DNA of 64,000 nucleotides. Source: Klebsiella sp. RHBSTW-00484 (GTDB lineage: Bacteria; Pseudomonadota; Gammaproteobacteria; Enterobacterales; Enterobacteriaceae). The position numbers and the translations under genes are program-made. Position 1 is the first letter of the stretch; the number at the start of each line of letters is the position of its first letter. The notes under the pieces were generated by a model, which worked only from the letters and a program-made list of their open reading frames with translations, ran no database searches and was not told where the DNA came from. Location of the stretch: the NCBI RefSeq assembly GCF_013705725.1, contig NZ_CP055483.1, positions 51,643 to 115,642 of the forward strand. The letters are read 5' to 3'. Shown here piece after piece: positions 9,432-18,720 of this stretch.

Positions 9432-10759
9432 ATCTATGGTCACTCCCGTTTTTGCAACACCGATTTTGACGACAAGTTGGCTTGCTTGAATCTATCCGGC
9501 GTCTGAATGGGATTTTATTCCCGCGCCTTGATGAGTTCCGCGCCTGATGAACCTCCAGAAAATATACGGCTTCAATGAGCCTTTCCGTTTTACAGGTTCC
9601 TCAACAGGCCGGTGGGCCGTTAGTATCATCAATATCAGTATTCGCAAAACCAGATCAGTAATTCTTTAAACCGGTGTATTTCTGCCGTTATGCTACATAA
9701 GTTTGCTGTCGTGCCGTTAGGGCCCAGGCTATTCTGGCCAGCTTGTTTGCCAGAGCACAAGTGACGACAAAGTTGCTTTTCCGGCACAGTAAATCCCTGA
9801 CCCAATCGGCCAATTTGCCAGACTGGTGTTCCAGTTTTTGTATGAATACCCTGGCACATTGAACCAACAAAGTTCGGATCTTTTTATTACCTCGCTTACT
9901 AATTCCCAGCAATGTCGTCCTACCTCCCGTGCTGTACTGCCGAGGTACAAGCCCTGTTGCCGCCGCAAAGTCACGGCTGCTGGCGTACTGCTTCCCGTCG
10001 CCAATCTCAGTTGAAATAGTACTCGCTGTCAGTGTTCCGACGCAGGGAATGCTCAGCAAGCGCTGTCCAACCTCATCTTCGTCCAACTTTCGTTTCAACT
10101 GGGATTCCAAATCTTTAATCTGCTCAACAAGATAGTGATAATGCTGTTGTAATTTCAGCAATAACTGGCTGAGGTAAAGAGGCAAACTATTATCCTCAAG
10201 AATGGTACTCAGTCGGCTAATAACGGCAGCTCCTCGGGGAACGCTAATGCCAAATTCCAGCAGAAAAGCATGCATTTGATTGGTTGTTTTTACCTTATCC
10301 TGAACCAGGGATTCACGGACACGATGCAGAGCCCGCATTGCCTGCTGAGATTCCGTTCTGGGCTGCACAAAACGCATAGACGGACGCGATGCAGCTTCAC
10401 AAATAGCTTCGGCGTCGACAAAGTCGTTTTTATTGCTTTTAACGAACGGGCGGACAAATTGTGGTGATATCAGCTTTGGGGAATGCCCCAACTCTTCCAA
10501 CTTGCGTGCCATAAAGTGAGAACCGCCACAGGCTTCCATTGCGATGGTTGTAGCGGGGCATGTCGCCAAAAATTCGATCAACTTTGGCCGGGTAAATTTT
10601 TTACGGTAAACAGCCTTCCCGCGACGATCCTGGCAATGAATATGGAAAGAGTTTTTACCCAGATCGATACCAATGAGCGCAATGTTTTCCATGATAGTTC
10701 TCCGAATGAAAGCCTGTCCTCAGCATAGTACCGGGAAGGAGGGAGTGACCATCTCATTA
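9432..10759 (-). mobile_element. IS5075/IS4321-type element (copy 1)
   Basis: About 1328 bp, IS110 family. It sits inside a Tn3-family terminal inverted repeat, the known target preference of IS4321/IS5075. Boundaries are set from comparison with the second copy at 37681-39008, which lies in the opposite orientation. Confidence 0.9.
9688..10692 (-). CDS. IS5075/IS4321-type IS110-family transposase
   Basis: A 334-aa DEDD transposase: ALIGIDLGKNSFHIH, then AMEACGGSHFMARKL and KNDFVDAEAICEA in the N-terminal RuvC-like half, and LLSIPCVGTLTASTIS with RDFAAATGLVPRQYS in the C-terminal half. The frame is intact and its translation matches that of the copy at 37748-38752. Confidence 0.93.
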   Translation of the reverse strand: MENIALIGIDLGKNSFHIHCQDRRGKAVYRKKFTRPKLIEFLATCPATTIAMEACGGSHFMARKLEELGHSPKLISPQFVRPFVKSNKNDFVDAEAICEAASRPSMRFVQPRTESQQAMRALHRVRESLVQDKVKTTNQMHAFLLEFGISVPRGAAVISRLSTILEDNSLPLYLSQLLLKLQQHYHYLVEQIKDLESQLKRKLDEDEVGQRLLSIPCVGTLTASTISTEIGDGKQYASSRDFAAATGLVPRQYSTGGRTTLLGISKRGNKKIRTLLVQCARVFIQKLEHQSGKLADWVRDLLCRKSNFVVTCALANKLARIAWALTARQQTYVA

Positions 10760-10775
10760 ATTATCCCACGCTAAG
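10760..10775. repeat. Inner half of an ars-type Tn3-family inverted repeat
   Basis: Ends in TCCCACGCTAAG, identical to the inner end of the repeat at 54675-54712 and unlike the Tn21-type AAAGCACGCTAAG. It is therefore mismatched with the outer half at 9411-9431. Confidence 0.8.
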
Positions 10776-11079
10776 ACTGTTTTTTGTACAAAGCGGTATC
10801 GACTGTACGTAATGAGCGGTATTTTCCGGATCCCAGCTTAAGATTATTACGCCAGACGTAATCTCCACTCAGATTGATATGTTCCCAGCCCAGGGGAGAA
10901 AGATGAGAGACCAGTTGCTCATTTATCGGGATACCCTTTCGTTTTAGTGACTCAATAGCTCTTTCTATATATACCGTGTTCCACAACGTGATCGCTGCTG
11001 TCAGTAATGTCAGCCCGCTGGCGCGATAACTCTGATTCTCCAGCCCACGATCCCTTATTTCACCCAGACGGTGCAAAAA
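10771..11079 (-). pseudogene. Tn3-family transposase, C-terminal fragment
   Basis: The last about 102 codons of a Tnp[32 protein letters not shown] and [18 protein letters not shown], the conserved Tn3-family C-terminus. Its stop lies in the inverted repeat, as in intact transposons. The rest of the gene was lost where a miniature element begins at 11080. Confidence 0.88.
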
Positions 11080-11336
11080 GGGGTCAGTTTGGATATAGAG
11101 AATTATTGTACGGTAAGCCTGTTTTTTGAACAGACTTACCTATAGCAATAGGGTGTACTCCCGCGCTATACAGCGTTTTCAGGGGATTTTGTCTTAATCG
11201 GATAACCTAAATGCGATACAGCAAGAGCGACAACCTAAAAGCGATAGCCAATGACGATAAATCAATCATTTACGTATCCGAATTGGTTAAATAATGTGCT
11301 TAACGTACAAAAATTTCCGATCTCCAAACTGACCCC
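11080..11336. mobile_element. 257-bp miniature element with Tn3-like 38-bp inverted repeats (TIME/MITE-like)
   Basis: Left arm 11080-11117 and right arm 11299-11336 match at 32 of 38 positions by eye. Both start GGGGTCAGTTTGGA and end TAAG, the Tn3-family format. There is no coding frame inside. No 5-bp target duplication is visible (AAAAA left, CTCCA right), so an adjacent deletion has probably occurred. The interior may hold a res-like site with GCGATA repeats near 11213-11247. Confidence 0.65.
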
Positions 11337-11455
11337 CTCCAGCGTGGCCAACGTGCGTTACCTAACAATAAACCTGTTTAAATATCCAGATAAAAACATT
11401 CAATCTGGGTCAAATGAGTGATACAGTTTCACCCATAAGACCCAATGGAGGCAAT

Positions 11456-12889
11456 ATGTCTGAATTTGAATTACTGGCGCAGGATCTGCTTGAGAAAGCA
11501 GAAGCGGAAGAACAACTGCGACAGGAAAATGATAAAAAGCTGCTCGGGCAGGTGCTGGAAATCTATGACCAGAAGTACGTGGCTGAACTGCTTAGAAAAG
11601 TTGGTAAAAATGAGTGGAGTCGCGAGACTCTTAATCGCTGGATTAATGGTAAGTGCTCACCTAAGACGCTGACGTTAGCCGAAGAGGAACTTCTACGAAA
11701 AATGCTTCCGGAAGCGCCTGCACATCACCCTGACTATGCCTTCCGGTTTATTGACCTGTTTGCTGGGATTGGAGGTATACGGAAGGGCTTCGAAACCATC
11801 GGTGGCCAGTGCGTTTTTACCAGTGAATGGAATAAAGAGGCTGTGCGCACATATAAAGCTAACTGGTTTAACGATGCTCAGGAACACACTTTCAATCTCG
11901 ATATTCGGGAAGTCACGCTCAGTGATAAACCTGAAGTACCTGAAAACGATGCCTATGCTTACATTAATGAGCATGTGCCGGATCATGATGTACTTCTAGC
12001 AGGTTTCCCCTGTCAACCGTTCAGCCTTGCGGGCGTAAGCAAGAAAAACTCGCTCGGGCGCGCGCATGGTTTCGAATGTGAGGCTCAGGGAACGCTTTTC
12101 TTCGATGTGGCGCGTATTATACGCGCAAAAAAACCTGCCATCTTTGTTCTTGAAAACGTTAAAAACCTGAAGAGCCATGACAAGGGTAAAACCTTTAAAG
12201 TCATCATGGATACCCTCGACGAACTGGGCTATGAAGTTGCGGATGCAGCTGAGATGGGCAAAAACGATCCTAAAGTTATCGACGGAAAGCACTTTTTACC
12301 TCAGCACCGAGAACGTATCGTTTTGGTCGGTTTCCGTCGTGATCTGAACATTCACCAGGGCTTTACCCTGCGCGATATTAGTCGTTTTTATCCGGAACAG
12401 CGTCCGTCATTTGGCGAACTGCTGGAACCCGTGGTTGACAGCAAATATATACTGACGCCGAAACTCTGGGAGTATCTCTATAACTACGCCAAAAAGCACG
12501 CAGCTAAGGGTAACGGATTCGGTTTTGGCCTCGTTAATCCTGAAAATAAAGAAAGCATTGCCCGTACGCTTTCTGCTCGCTATCACAAAGACGGGTCTGA
12601 AATTCTGATAGACCGTGGCTGGGATATGGCCACAGGTGAAACAGACTTCGCGAACGAAGAAAATCAGGCGCATCGGCCCCGCAGGCTGACTCCACGAGAG
12701 TGCGCGCGCCTTATGGGTTTTGAAAAAGTAGATGGCAGGCCTTTTCGCATTCCTGTGTCAGACACTCAGTCGTACAGGCAGTTCGGTAACTCCGTAGTGG
12801 TGCCCGTGTTTGAAGCCGTAGCCAAACTGCTTGAACCTTATATCCTGAAAGCGGTTAATGCCGATTCGTGCAAGGTTGAACGAATCTGA
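11456..12889 (+). CDS. ecoRIIM: EcoRII-type DNA cytosine-C5 methyltransferase
   Basis: A 477-aa enzyme, the length of M.EcoRII, methylating the inner C of CCWGG. Motifs in order: [12 protein letters not shown] (I, residues 97-107), GFPCQPFS with the catalytic Cys186 (IV), VLENVKNL (VI), [13 protein letters not shown] (VIII), and a C-terminal [10 protein letters not shown] (X). An N-terminal extension of about 90 residues is typical of Dcm/EcoRII enzymes. Start at 11456 after TGGAGG; a start at 11414 is possible but less likely. Convergent with the endonuclease gene. Confidence 0.95.
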
Positions 12890-12895
12890 TCGCTC

Positions 12896-12917
12896 CTCCC
12901 GGTATTTATGCCGGGAG
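12896..12917. terminator. Bidirectional terminator between the EcoRII genes
   Basis: A hairpin CTCCCGG, loop TATTTAT, CCGGGAG lies between the convergent stop codons and can serve both genes. Confidence 0.65.
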
Positions 12918-12922
12918 ATAAT

Positions 12923-14131
12923 CTATGGAATATCTGCGTAAAGCCCTGTCAGCTCAGCAATAAACGCACCTAGCGTCATTAGCTCAGCTCTCACCGCCTC
13001 CGGGTATTTTTTGTGCAGCGATGATGGCACGACCAATCTGACACCCGACTCCCGCATCTCCCGATATTGAGCCAGAGAAACTCCCTCTTGGAGTGTAAAC
13101 AGATGCACCTGATGAATTTTATCGGCCTCATTCAGTATCTGACGCCAGCGATCCTTACAGGTAGTCTTGACTGCCAGCATGCGCAGATTTTCTACGGGAA
13201 ACTCAGTATCGTGGTAAGCCCCTGCGGAAGGGAAAAGGAAATCGGGTTTTTTATTACCTTCTGTGATGGCCTGCGTCGCAAAGTGTCGCAGGCCGTGCTC
13301 AATGAATAGATGCTCCAGGTGCAGTTCCAGCGACTTCCCGGCTCTGGATTTACGGCGATTGCTGACAGAATTGGCCAGCGCAATAAATTCATCCACAGAG
13401 CCAAATCCTTTCCGGATGATATCCAGAACATGCAGTTCCTCAACCAATAGAAATATGTCGTACTCCACGCGCCGGCGGTCAAGAAGTTGCTCATCCGGAT
13501 CAAGGGAATTTTTCACATAATGGCTGGCTGCATACTGAATAATTTCACTTCCCGACGGAAAGCGCAGGTGCCAGTCTTCAGGTAGAATATATTTATGATT
13601 TACTGGCGCTTGCTGTAGAGATAGTCCGCCTAGAATCTGTCCTGCGGGGCCGGATATAAGCGCTCCGGGTATAACTTCACCAATAGCGGTCTCAATGACG
13701 TCCTCTTCATCAGTGCTGGCGCATACCCAAATATTTACTTCCTTACAGTCCCCCCCTTGCTCATCAAGCTTGAAAGCCAGGAGCGTCAGAGCCCCTGTAT
13801 TTTCAGGATTCTGAAGTGGGCTGCCTCTACCCCAGCGGGTAATCCTTTTTTCATTCCGGGTTTTACCAAAATGACGGCTGTTATAATAAATTGCCCGGGC
13901 TTCGCTGTCAGGGCAATCATGCGATGACACATGTGCGGTGAGAAAAACCGAAGGGTTCAGTTCACGGGTATGGTTGATAGACGGAAAGAGTTTTTCAACG
14001 ATACCTGAAGGGATATAAAGCCCTACCTGGTGACCACCTGTTGCGCCGGTATCGTTGGCGGAAAGGCGTTTGATGTAGACGAAGTAATTCTCACATGCGA
14101 TCTCAAGTAGCCAGTTGTGGAAAACCGACAT
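12923..14131 (-). CDS. ecoRIIR: EcoRII-type restriction endonuclease
   Basis: A 402-aa protein matching R.EcoRII from end to end in my recollection: an N-terminal DNA-binding effector domain (SVFHNWLLEIACENYFVYIK) and a C-terminal PD-(D/E)xK nuclease domain with KPDFLFPSAGAY and the AVKTTCKDRW lysines. It is a type IIE enzyme that needs two CCWGG sites. The start at 14131 fits an AGGGG about nine bases upstream; 14137 is the alternative. Both genes look intact, so the system is probably active and also acts as an addiction module. Confidence 0.94.
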   Translation of the reverse strand: MSVFHNWLLEIACENYFVYIKRLSANDTGATGGHQVGLYIPSGIVEKLFPSINHTRELNPSVFLTAHVSSHDCPDSEARAIYYNSRHFGKTRNEKRITRWGRGSPLQNPENTGALTLLAFKLDEQGGDCKEVNIWVCASTDEEDVIETAIGEVIPGALISGPAGQILGGLSLQQAPVNHKYILPEDWHLRFPSGSEIIQYAASHYVKNSLDPDEQLLDRRRVEYDIFLLVEELHVLDIIRKGFGSVDEFIALANSVSNRRKSRAGKSLELHLEHLFIEHGLRHFATQAITEGNKKPDFLFPSAGAYHDTEFPVENLRMLAVKTTCKDRWRQILNEADKIHQVHLFTLQEGVSLAQYREMRESGVRLVVPSSLHKKYPEAVRAELMTLGAFIAELTGLYADIP

Positions 14132-14137
14132 AAGCAT

Positions 14138-14289
14138 CCCCTGTTACCCTGAAACTCTACTCACCATTTTTTCATGATTATATACAAACAGCCAGAAAGG
14201 CTGTTACAGACGATTTGATCTGCAACCTATTGGTTAAATTAATGTATCAAAAACGATGGTTTTTGTGACAGTCTTGAAAAGTCCTGACT
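14138..14289. other. Intergenic stretch upstream of the endonuclease gene
   Basis: AT-rich, with a small hairpin AACAGCC/GGCTGTT at about 14188-14206. No gene. It ends at the integron terminus. Confidence 0.4.
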
Positions 14290-14405
14290 TGTCATTTTCA
14301 GAAGACGACTGCACCAATTGACGGGGCGTAACGCCAGATGTGCAGGCGACTCCTGACAACGCAATATCAGAAGTCATCTGCACCAATCTCGACTATGCTC
14401 AATAC
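14290..14405. mobile_element. Class 1 integron/Tn402-type IRi tip (116 bp)
   Basis: Begins TGTCATTTTCAGAAGACGAC and contains the internal repeats ending in TCTGCACCAATCTCGACTATG, the outer end of class 1 integrons and Tn402/Tn5053 elements. IS26 replaces everything beyond, so no intI1 or cassette remains. Confidence 0.8.
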
Positions 14406-15225
14406 GGCACTGTTGCAAATAGTCGGTGGTGATAAACTTATCATCCCCTTTTGCTGATGGAGCTGCACATGAACCCATTCAAAGGCCGGCATTTTCAGCG
14501 TGACATCATTCTGTGGGCCGTACGCTGGTACTGCAAATACGGCATCAGTTACCGTGAGCTGCAGGAGATGCTGGCTGAACGCGGAGTGAATGTCGATCAC
14601 TCCACGATTTACCGCTGGGTTCAGCGTTATGCGCCTGAAATGGAAAAACGGCTGCGCTGGTACTGGCGTAACCCTTCCGATCTTTGCCCGTGGCACATGG
14701 ATGAAACCTACGTGAAGGTCAATGGCCGCTGGGCGTATCTGTACCGGGCCGTCGACAGCCGGGGCCGCACTGTCGATTTTTATCTCTCCTCCCGTCGTAA
14801 CAGCAAAGCTGCATACCGGTTTCTGGGTAAAATCCTCAACAACGTGAAGAAGTGGCAGATCCCGCGATTCATCAACACGGATAAAGCGCCCGCCTATGGT
14901 CGCGCGCTTGCTCTGCTCAAACGCGAAGGCCGGTGCCCGTCTGACGTTGAACACCGACAGATTAAGTACCGGAACAACGTGATTGAATGCGATCATGGCA
15001 AACTGAAACGGATAATCGGCGCCACGCTGGGATTTAAATCCATGAAGACGGCTTACGCCACCATCAAAGGTATTGAGGTGATGCGTGCACTACGCAAAGG
15101 CCAGGCCTCAGCATTTTATTATGGTGATCCCCTGGGCGAAATGCGCCTGGTAAGCAGAGTTTTTGAAATGTAAGGCCTTTGAATAAGACAAAACGCTGCC
15201 TCATCGCTAACTTTGCAACAGTGCC
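14406..15225 (+). mobile_element. IS26 (copy 3)
   Basis: 820 bp with intact termini. Left flank CTCAATAC (integron tip), right flank CTCCAGCA, which is the reverse complement of the right flank of copy 4. Confidence 0.97.
14469..15173 (+). CDS. tnpA: IS26 transposase
   Basis: A 234-aa intact IS6-family transposase, the same in translation as the other copies. Confidence 0.97.
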   Translation: MNPFKGRHFQRDIILWAVRWYCKYGISYRELQEMLAERGVNVDHSTIYRWVQRYAPEMEKRLRWYWRNPSDLCPWHMDETYVKVNGRWAYLYRAVDSRGRTVDFYLSSRRNSKAAYRFLGKILNNVKKWQIPRFINTDKAPAYGRALALLKREGRCPSDVEHRQIKYRNNVIECDHGKLKRIIGATLGFKSMKTAYATIKGIEVMRALRKGQASAFYYGDPLGEMRLVSRVFEM

Positions 15226-16935
15226 CTCCAGCATGACCGTTACCGCGCCCAGCTCGCGTTCAGCCCGCTGGCTTAACACTTTGCGGGTTTTTAACGCCAC
15301 CTCCACGCGGTTATCGCCGACTTCGATATCTTCATATTCGGTTGAATTGAAATTCTCTCCAATTTTGCCGCCACCGTAGCCGCCCACCATGCCACCAAGT
15401 AAACCGCCGATGCCGGCACCGATAGCCGTTCCAATACCCGGAATGATGCTTCCCGCGAAGGCACCGATCGCCGTGCCGACGGCCGCCCCGCCGGCTTTAC
15501 CGACGTTTTCCCCCAGACGTGAGTTAAAAGCGATGCGCTCTGTACGCTTTTCAAAACCCGGTATCGCCTCGTCAATCACATCCAGTTGATTGAGGTTAAG
15601 CGTCAACTGGTCGAAGCCCTGCTGAACCTGTTCAAGCAGCGCCGTTTTGCTGGTCGCGATCTCATCTTCCCACACTCTGGCGCAGTGCGACAGGTACTGG
15701 CGGTTATCCATCGCGTAACGTTCAATCAGACGTTCGATTTTTGGCTTAAGCCGCTCCTCCAGCTCAAGACAGAGGCGTTCACACTCCTGATGCAGTTTTT
15801 GCGCGGCGTCATCCAGTCCGGCGGACACTTCATTCAACAGCGCGATGATCTCATCGCCACTGCGGGTCAGGTAATCGCAAACATTTTTGTGGTTAATCAG
15901 CGGGGTACGTTGTTTCATCCTGATGCCATCGGACTGCGCGATCCGAGCAACGGTTTCGGCAAACGTCTCTAAACCGCTCTCCTGCCAGCGCGCGTTGCGC
16001 TCAGTTTCTGCGCCTTGTCGCGCATACTCGACCGAGATGGATTGCACCGTGACGCCAACTTTATGGCTGTCCACCAGAGCAGAAAGCGACTCGCTGACAT
16101 AGTTTTCCTGATCGACGCGATCGGCATCTGACTTCATGATCAGTTGAGAAACGGGATTACCTTCATCATCTTCATCTTCATCGATAATGTCGCTGGCCGG
16201 GATTAGCACCATCATCGGCTTGTTCTTCTCAACAACTTCGCGCATCACCTCCAGATCGCTTTTCCTGCCGGGGCTGCTGGAACTGGTCAGATAGATGATA
16301 AGGTCGGCGGCATCGCTGTACTCCTGCGCCAGCCTACCATTCTCAGCGGTCACCGAGTGAATTCCGGGCGAATCAATCCAGGTCAGTCCAGGCAGGGTGA
16401 AACCCTGAATAGCGCTGGTAGTTTCCGATACGCCGACGGAAAAGTGTTGCTGGCGTGCCATTTTTTCTGCCGACATCTTTTCTGTTGTACCGCTATCAAC
16501 TTCACAAAAGAAGGCGGGTTTCGGTTCGACTTGGCTTTTCAGCGCTGCATCCGGGCAGGGATGGCCCCAGGCAATAAAATTGCCAAAGGAGGATTTACCG
16601 GCTTTGACTTTACCGTAAACGTAGACCATCAACGCATCATCAAACTTCTGACGAAAAATGTTTTTTCGTTGATAGCTGAGCATCTCCCCGACCTGAAGAC
16701 GCAGCATCTCACGCAGCTGCGCAGTGTGGTCTTCAACAAACTGCAAAAAGGGATGGTCACGTCGGAGTGCGCTGTTGGCCCAGGGATCACGCTGTTGCGT
16801 GTCGGTGAGCGCCGCCAGCAGCGGGCTGATTAGCGCTTCGTACTGTTTGATCCTGTTGCCTGTGGCGCTAAAGCCTTCTGCCACCTGCGAAAACACGGCG
16901 AGCAGTTCATTACGATTGGCGGGTGAGGTAATCAT
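15226..16935 (-). pseudogene. Dynamin-like GTPase 2, N-terminal 570 codons (split by IS26)
   Basis: The first 570 codons of a large GTPase. P-loop GKVKAGKSS is at residues 108-116 and the G3 motif DSPG at 188-191. A long helical region follows, then a glycine-rich hydrophobic segment (GGAAVGTAIGAFAGSIIPGI and on, about residues 480-525) suited to membrane insertion, as in bacterial dynamins. IS26 cuts the gene after VTVMLE. The last 42 codons are at 19549-19677; the shared octamer lets them rejoin in frame to give 612 aa. Its ATG overlaps the previous gene's stop (ATGA). A truncated fusion reading into IS26 would be made today. Confidence 0.88.
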
Positions 16936-17390
16936 TGATCCATCTCCTCAGAAAGACGCTGACTGAGTGCGAGCAGCTCCGCCATCTCTCCCTGCAACTG
17001 ATGAATATGCATCTGCACCTCACTGTCGTTGCCGACATATTCCAGATCCGGTAACAGCGCCCGCAGTTTCGAGAAACTGTTATTCACCGTCGCCGGGGTG
17101 CTCAACGCATTTTCGAGATTGAACGCCGTCAGCGTGTGCCAGTCATCGGGCTGGGTGCGTTTCAGAAAAGCGGGATGATCGGCCAGCAGCCTCTTCAGGC
17201 CTTTGCGGGCATCCTGAACCAATGCCGCCTGGTTCAACTCCCGGTTACGCCTCTGCTCTTTTTCCAGCGCTTCGCGAGCCGCCGTTTCACGGCTGTTGCC
17301 GGTGTCAGATGAAGAAGATGAACTGCTGCTGTCTGAGGCGGCAACGGCTGTAATCACTGCGCCTACAACAGGAATAAGTAACCACCACAT
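16932..17390 (-). CDS. Membrane-anchored helical protein of the GTPase operon
   Basis: A 152-aa protein with an N-terminal membrane segment (MWWLLIPVVGAVITAVAAS), a Ser-rich linker and a helical body ending in HQLQGEMAELLALSQRL. Start at 17390 after AAGGAAA; an upstream start at 17423 would overlap the preceding gene. It lies between two GTPase genes with an 11-bp gap on one side and an ATGA overlap on the other, so it belongs to the operon. I do not recognise the family. It may tether the GTPases to the membrane. Confidence 0.7.
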   Translation of the reverse strand: MWWLLIPVVGAVITAVAASDSSSSSSSSDTGNSRETAAREALEKEQRRNRELNQAALVQDARKGLKRLLADHPAFLKRTQPDDWHTLTAFNLENALSTPATVNNSFSKLRALLPDLEYVGNDSEVQMHIHQLQGEMAELLALSQRLSEEMDQ

Positions 17391-17400
17391 CGTTATTTCC

Positions 17401-18264
17401 TTAAATGTCAGATTTATTCTCATCAGGGATACGCTGACGCAGGGCGTTTAGCAGCTGTTTTGCTGCCTTGCGAAACGCCTTCTCCTCTTCTTTATGTTGC
17501 AGCATTAGTGCGCTCAACTTCTCTTCGCGCTGAGCAAGAGCCTCAGTGATAGCACCCTTGAGCATGATGTCGAGATGAACTTTTTCCAGCGCCCGCCCTG
17601 AGACGAGCGATGCATTGGCCCTACTGACACGGGTGGTGATGGCTGCCAGCAACTGCGGAATACCGCTGCGCTGAACCAGCCTAGGCTTATTCGTCAGCGT
17701 ACCTTTAATAAAACGCGGGCTTGAGGTGACAAACAGCGGCAACTGTTCGGCAAAACGCGTGGAGAGAATCCGCGTAATGGAATCAATGCTCTCTTGCTGA
17801 TGGGTTTCCACACTGTCAGCGTGGGTGAGCACCACAATCAATCGCTGCGGCAGAGCGGGGATATGGCGCATCAGCGTATCAAGAAAATCGAGTTCCACCT
17901 GCTCAAGCGTGCCGGTGCGCAGGGTATGGGCAAAAAGAACCGAATCCGCACGCAATATGCCACGCAAGGCGGTGTGATCATCGCTGTCACTGGCATCAAT
18001 GCCTGGCGTGTCGAGCCAGTCAATGTTTTCCGTGGTCATTGACTGTACGTCTGCCGTGGTGCGACTCGCGCCGGTGGCGAAATACTCCTGTTCCAGGTGT
18101 CCGGTCAGCATATTCAGTAATGCGCTTTTCCCTGCATTCATCAGGCCGCAAATGGCAACCTGATGGGATGCTGAGGTCTGTCTGATACTTTCCCAACGCA
18201 GGTAGTGCTCAGCGAATGAAGGATCTTCTCTCTGCATCAGCGTCAGTCCGTCAATATTCCCCAT
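17401..18264 (-). CDS. Dynamin-superfamily GTPase 1
   Basis: A 287-aa GTPase of the YeeP/Era-like dynamin group. P-loop GLMNAGKS is at residues 40-47, DTPG at 85-88 and the THAD specificity motif at 147-150, followed by a helical C-terminus rich in Lys and Glu. The ATG at 18264 has AAGGA six bases upstream; a TTG at 18288 is the alternative. It is the first complete gene of the operon and is followed by the membrane-anchored protein. Function inferred: part of a membrane-acting GTPase set. Confidence 0.82.
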   Translation of the reverse strand: MGNIDGLTLMQREDPSFAEHYLRWESIRQTSASHQVAICGLMNAGKSALLNMLTGHLEQEYFATGASRTTADVQSMTTENIDWLDTPGIDASDSDDHTALRGILRADSVLFAHTLRTGTLEQVELDFLDTLMRHIPALPQRLIVVLTHADSVETHQQESIDSITRILSTRFAEQLPLFVTSSPRFIKGTLTNKPRLVQRSGIPQLLAAITTRVSRANASLVSGRALEKVHLDIMLKGAITEALAQREEKLSALMLQHKEEEKAFRKAAKQLLNALRQRIPDENKSDI

Positions 18265-18319
18265 TGTGAATCCTTGTGGTTGGCTCAACTTTTTTCTCTG
18301 TCAGTAACAAACTGGCAAA

Positions 18320-18583
18320 CTAATCTTTGTCATGCGCTCTCTTTAACGGAGAGAAGTTCGGCGCACTGTCCAGCACCGACTGAATAAGTTCTTTATGCAG
18401 AGCATGATCCTGCAGCGCACTGGCGGAGAAGGGATTGCCGTGCAACTGTGCACGCAGGTTGTCCCAGCGCTGACTCAGTACCTGCCAGTTTTGTTCGTCA
18501 TAGGTGCCTTTGAAAATCACCGGGCAGAAATCAATCGTGGGCAAGAAGTCGCCATGTTGGACTGACCCCACGCCCGTAGACAA
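18320..18583 (-). CDS. Small or 5'-truncated protein at head of GTPase operon
   Basis: An 87-codon frame (from a TTG at 18583) ending 55 bp before GTPase 1. It is hydrophilic, with FCPVIFKGTYDEQNWQVLSQRW and no known motif. No good start signal is visible and the sequence upstream runs into IS6-type debris, so the 5' end is probably lost. Function unknown. Confidence 0.45.
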   Translation of the reverse strand: MSTGVGSVQHGDFLPTIDFCPVIFKGTYDEQNWQVLSQRWDNLRAQLHGNPFSASALQDHALHKELIQSVLDSAPNFSPLKRAHDKD

Positions 18584-18644
18584 ATTCTGTCCTCACGACG
18601 AGACCAGCTCAAAGGCCTCTGGACTGACGCCACCGAGATGACTG

Positions 18645-18720
18645 GGTTCTGTCATATTAACGGAGGCAATGCCAGCAAAATCTGGCGTTGTCGATTATTC
18701 AGGCTACCAGTAAATAAAAC
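18645..18720 (-). mobile_element. Relict IS6-family element, right end (displaced)
   Basis: Read on the minus strand from the IS26 edge it continues the transposase tail (FYLLVA-stop) that is broken at 1985. It ends in the terminus GGTTCTGTCATATTAA. This is the missing right end of the element at 1235-1985. Confidence 0.8.
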
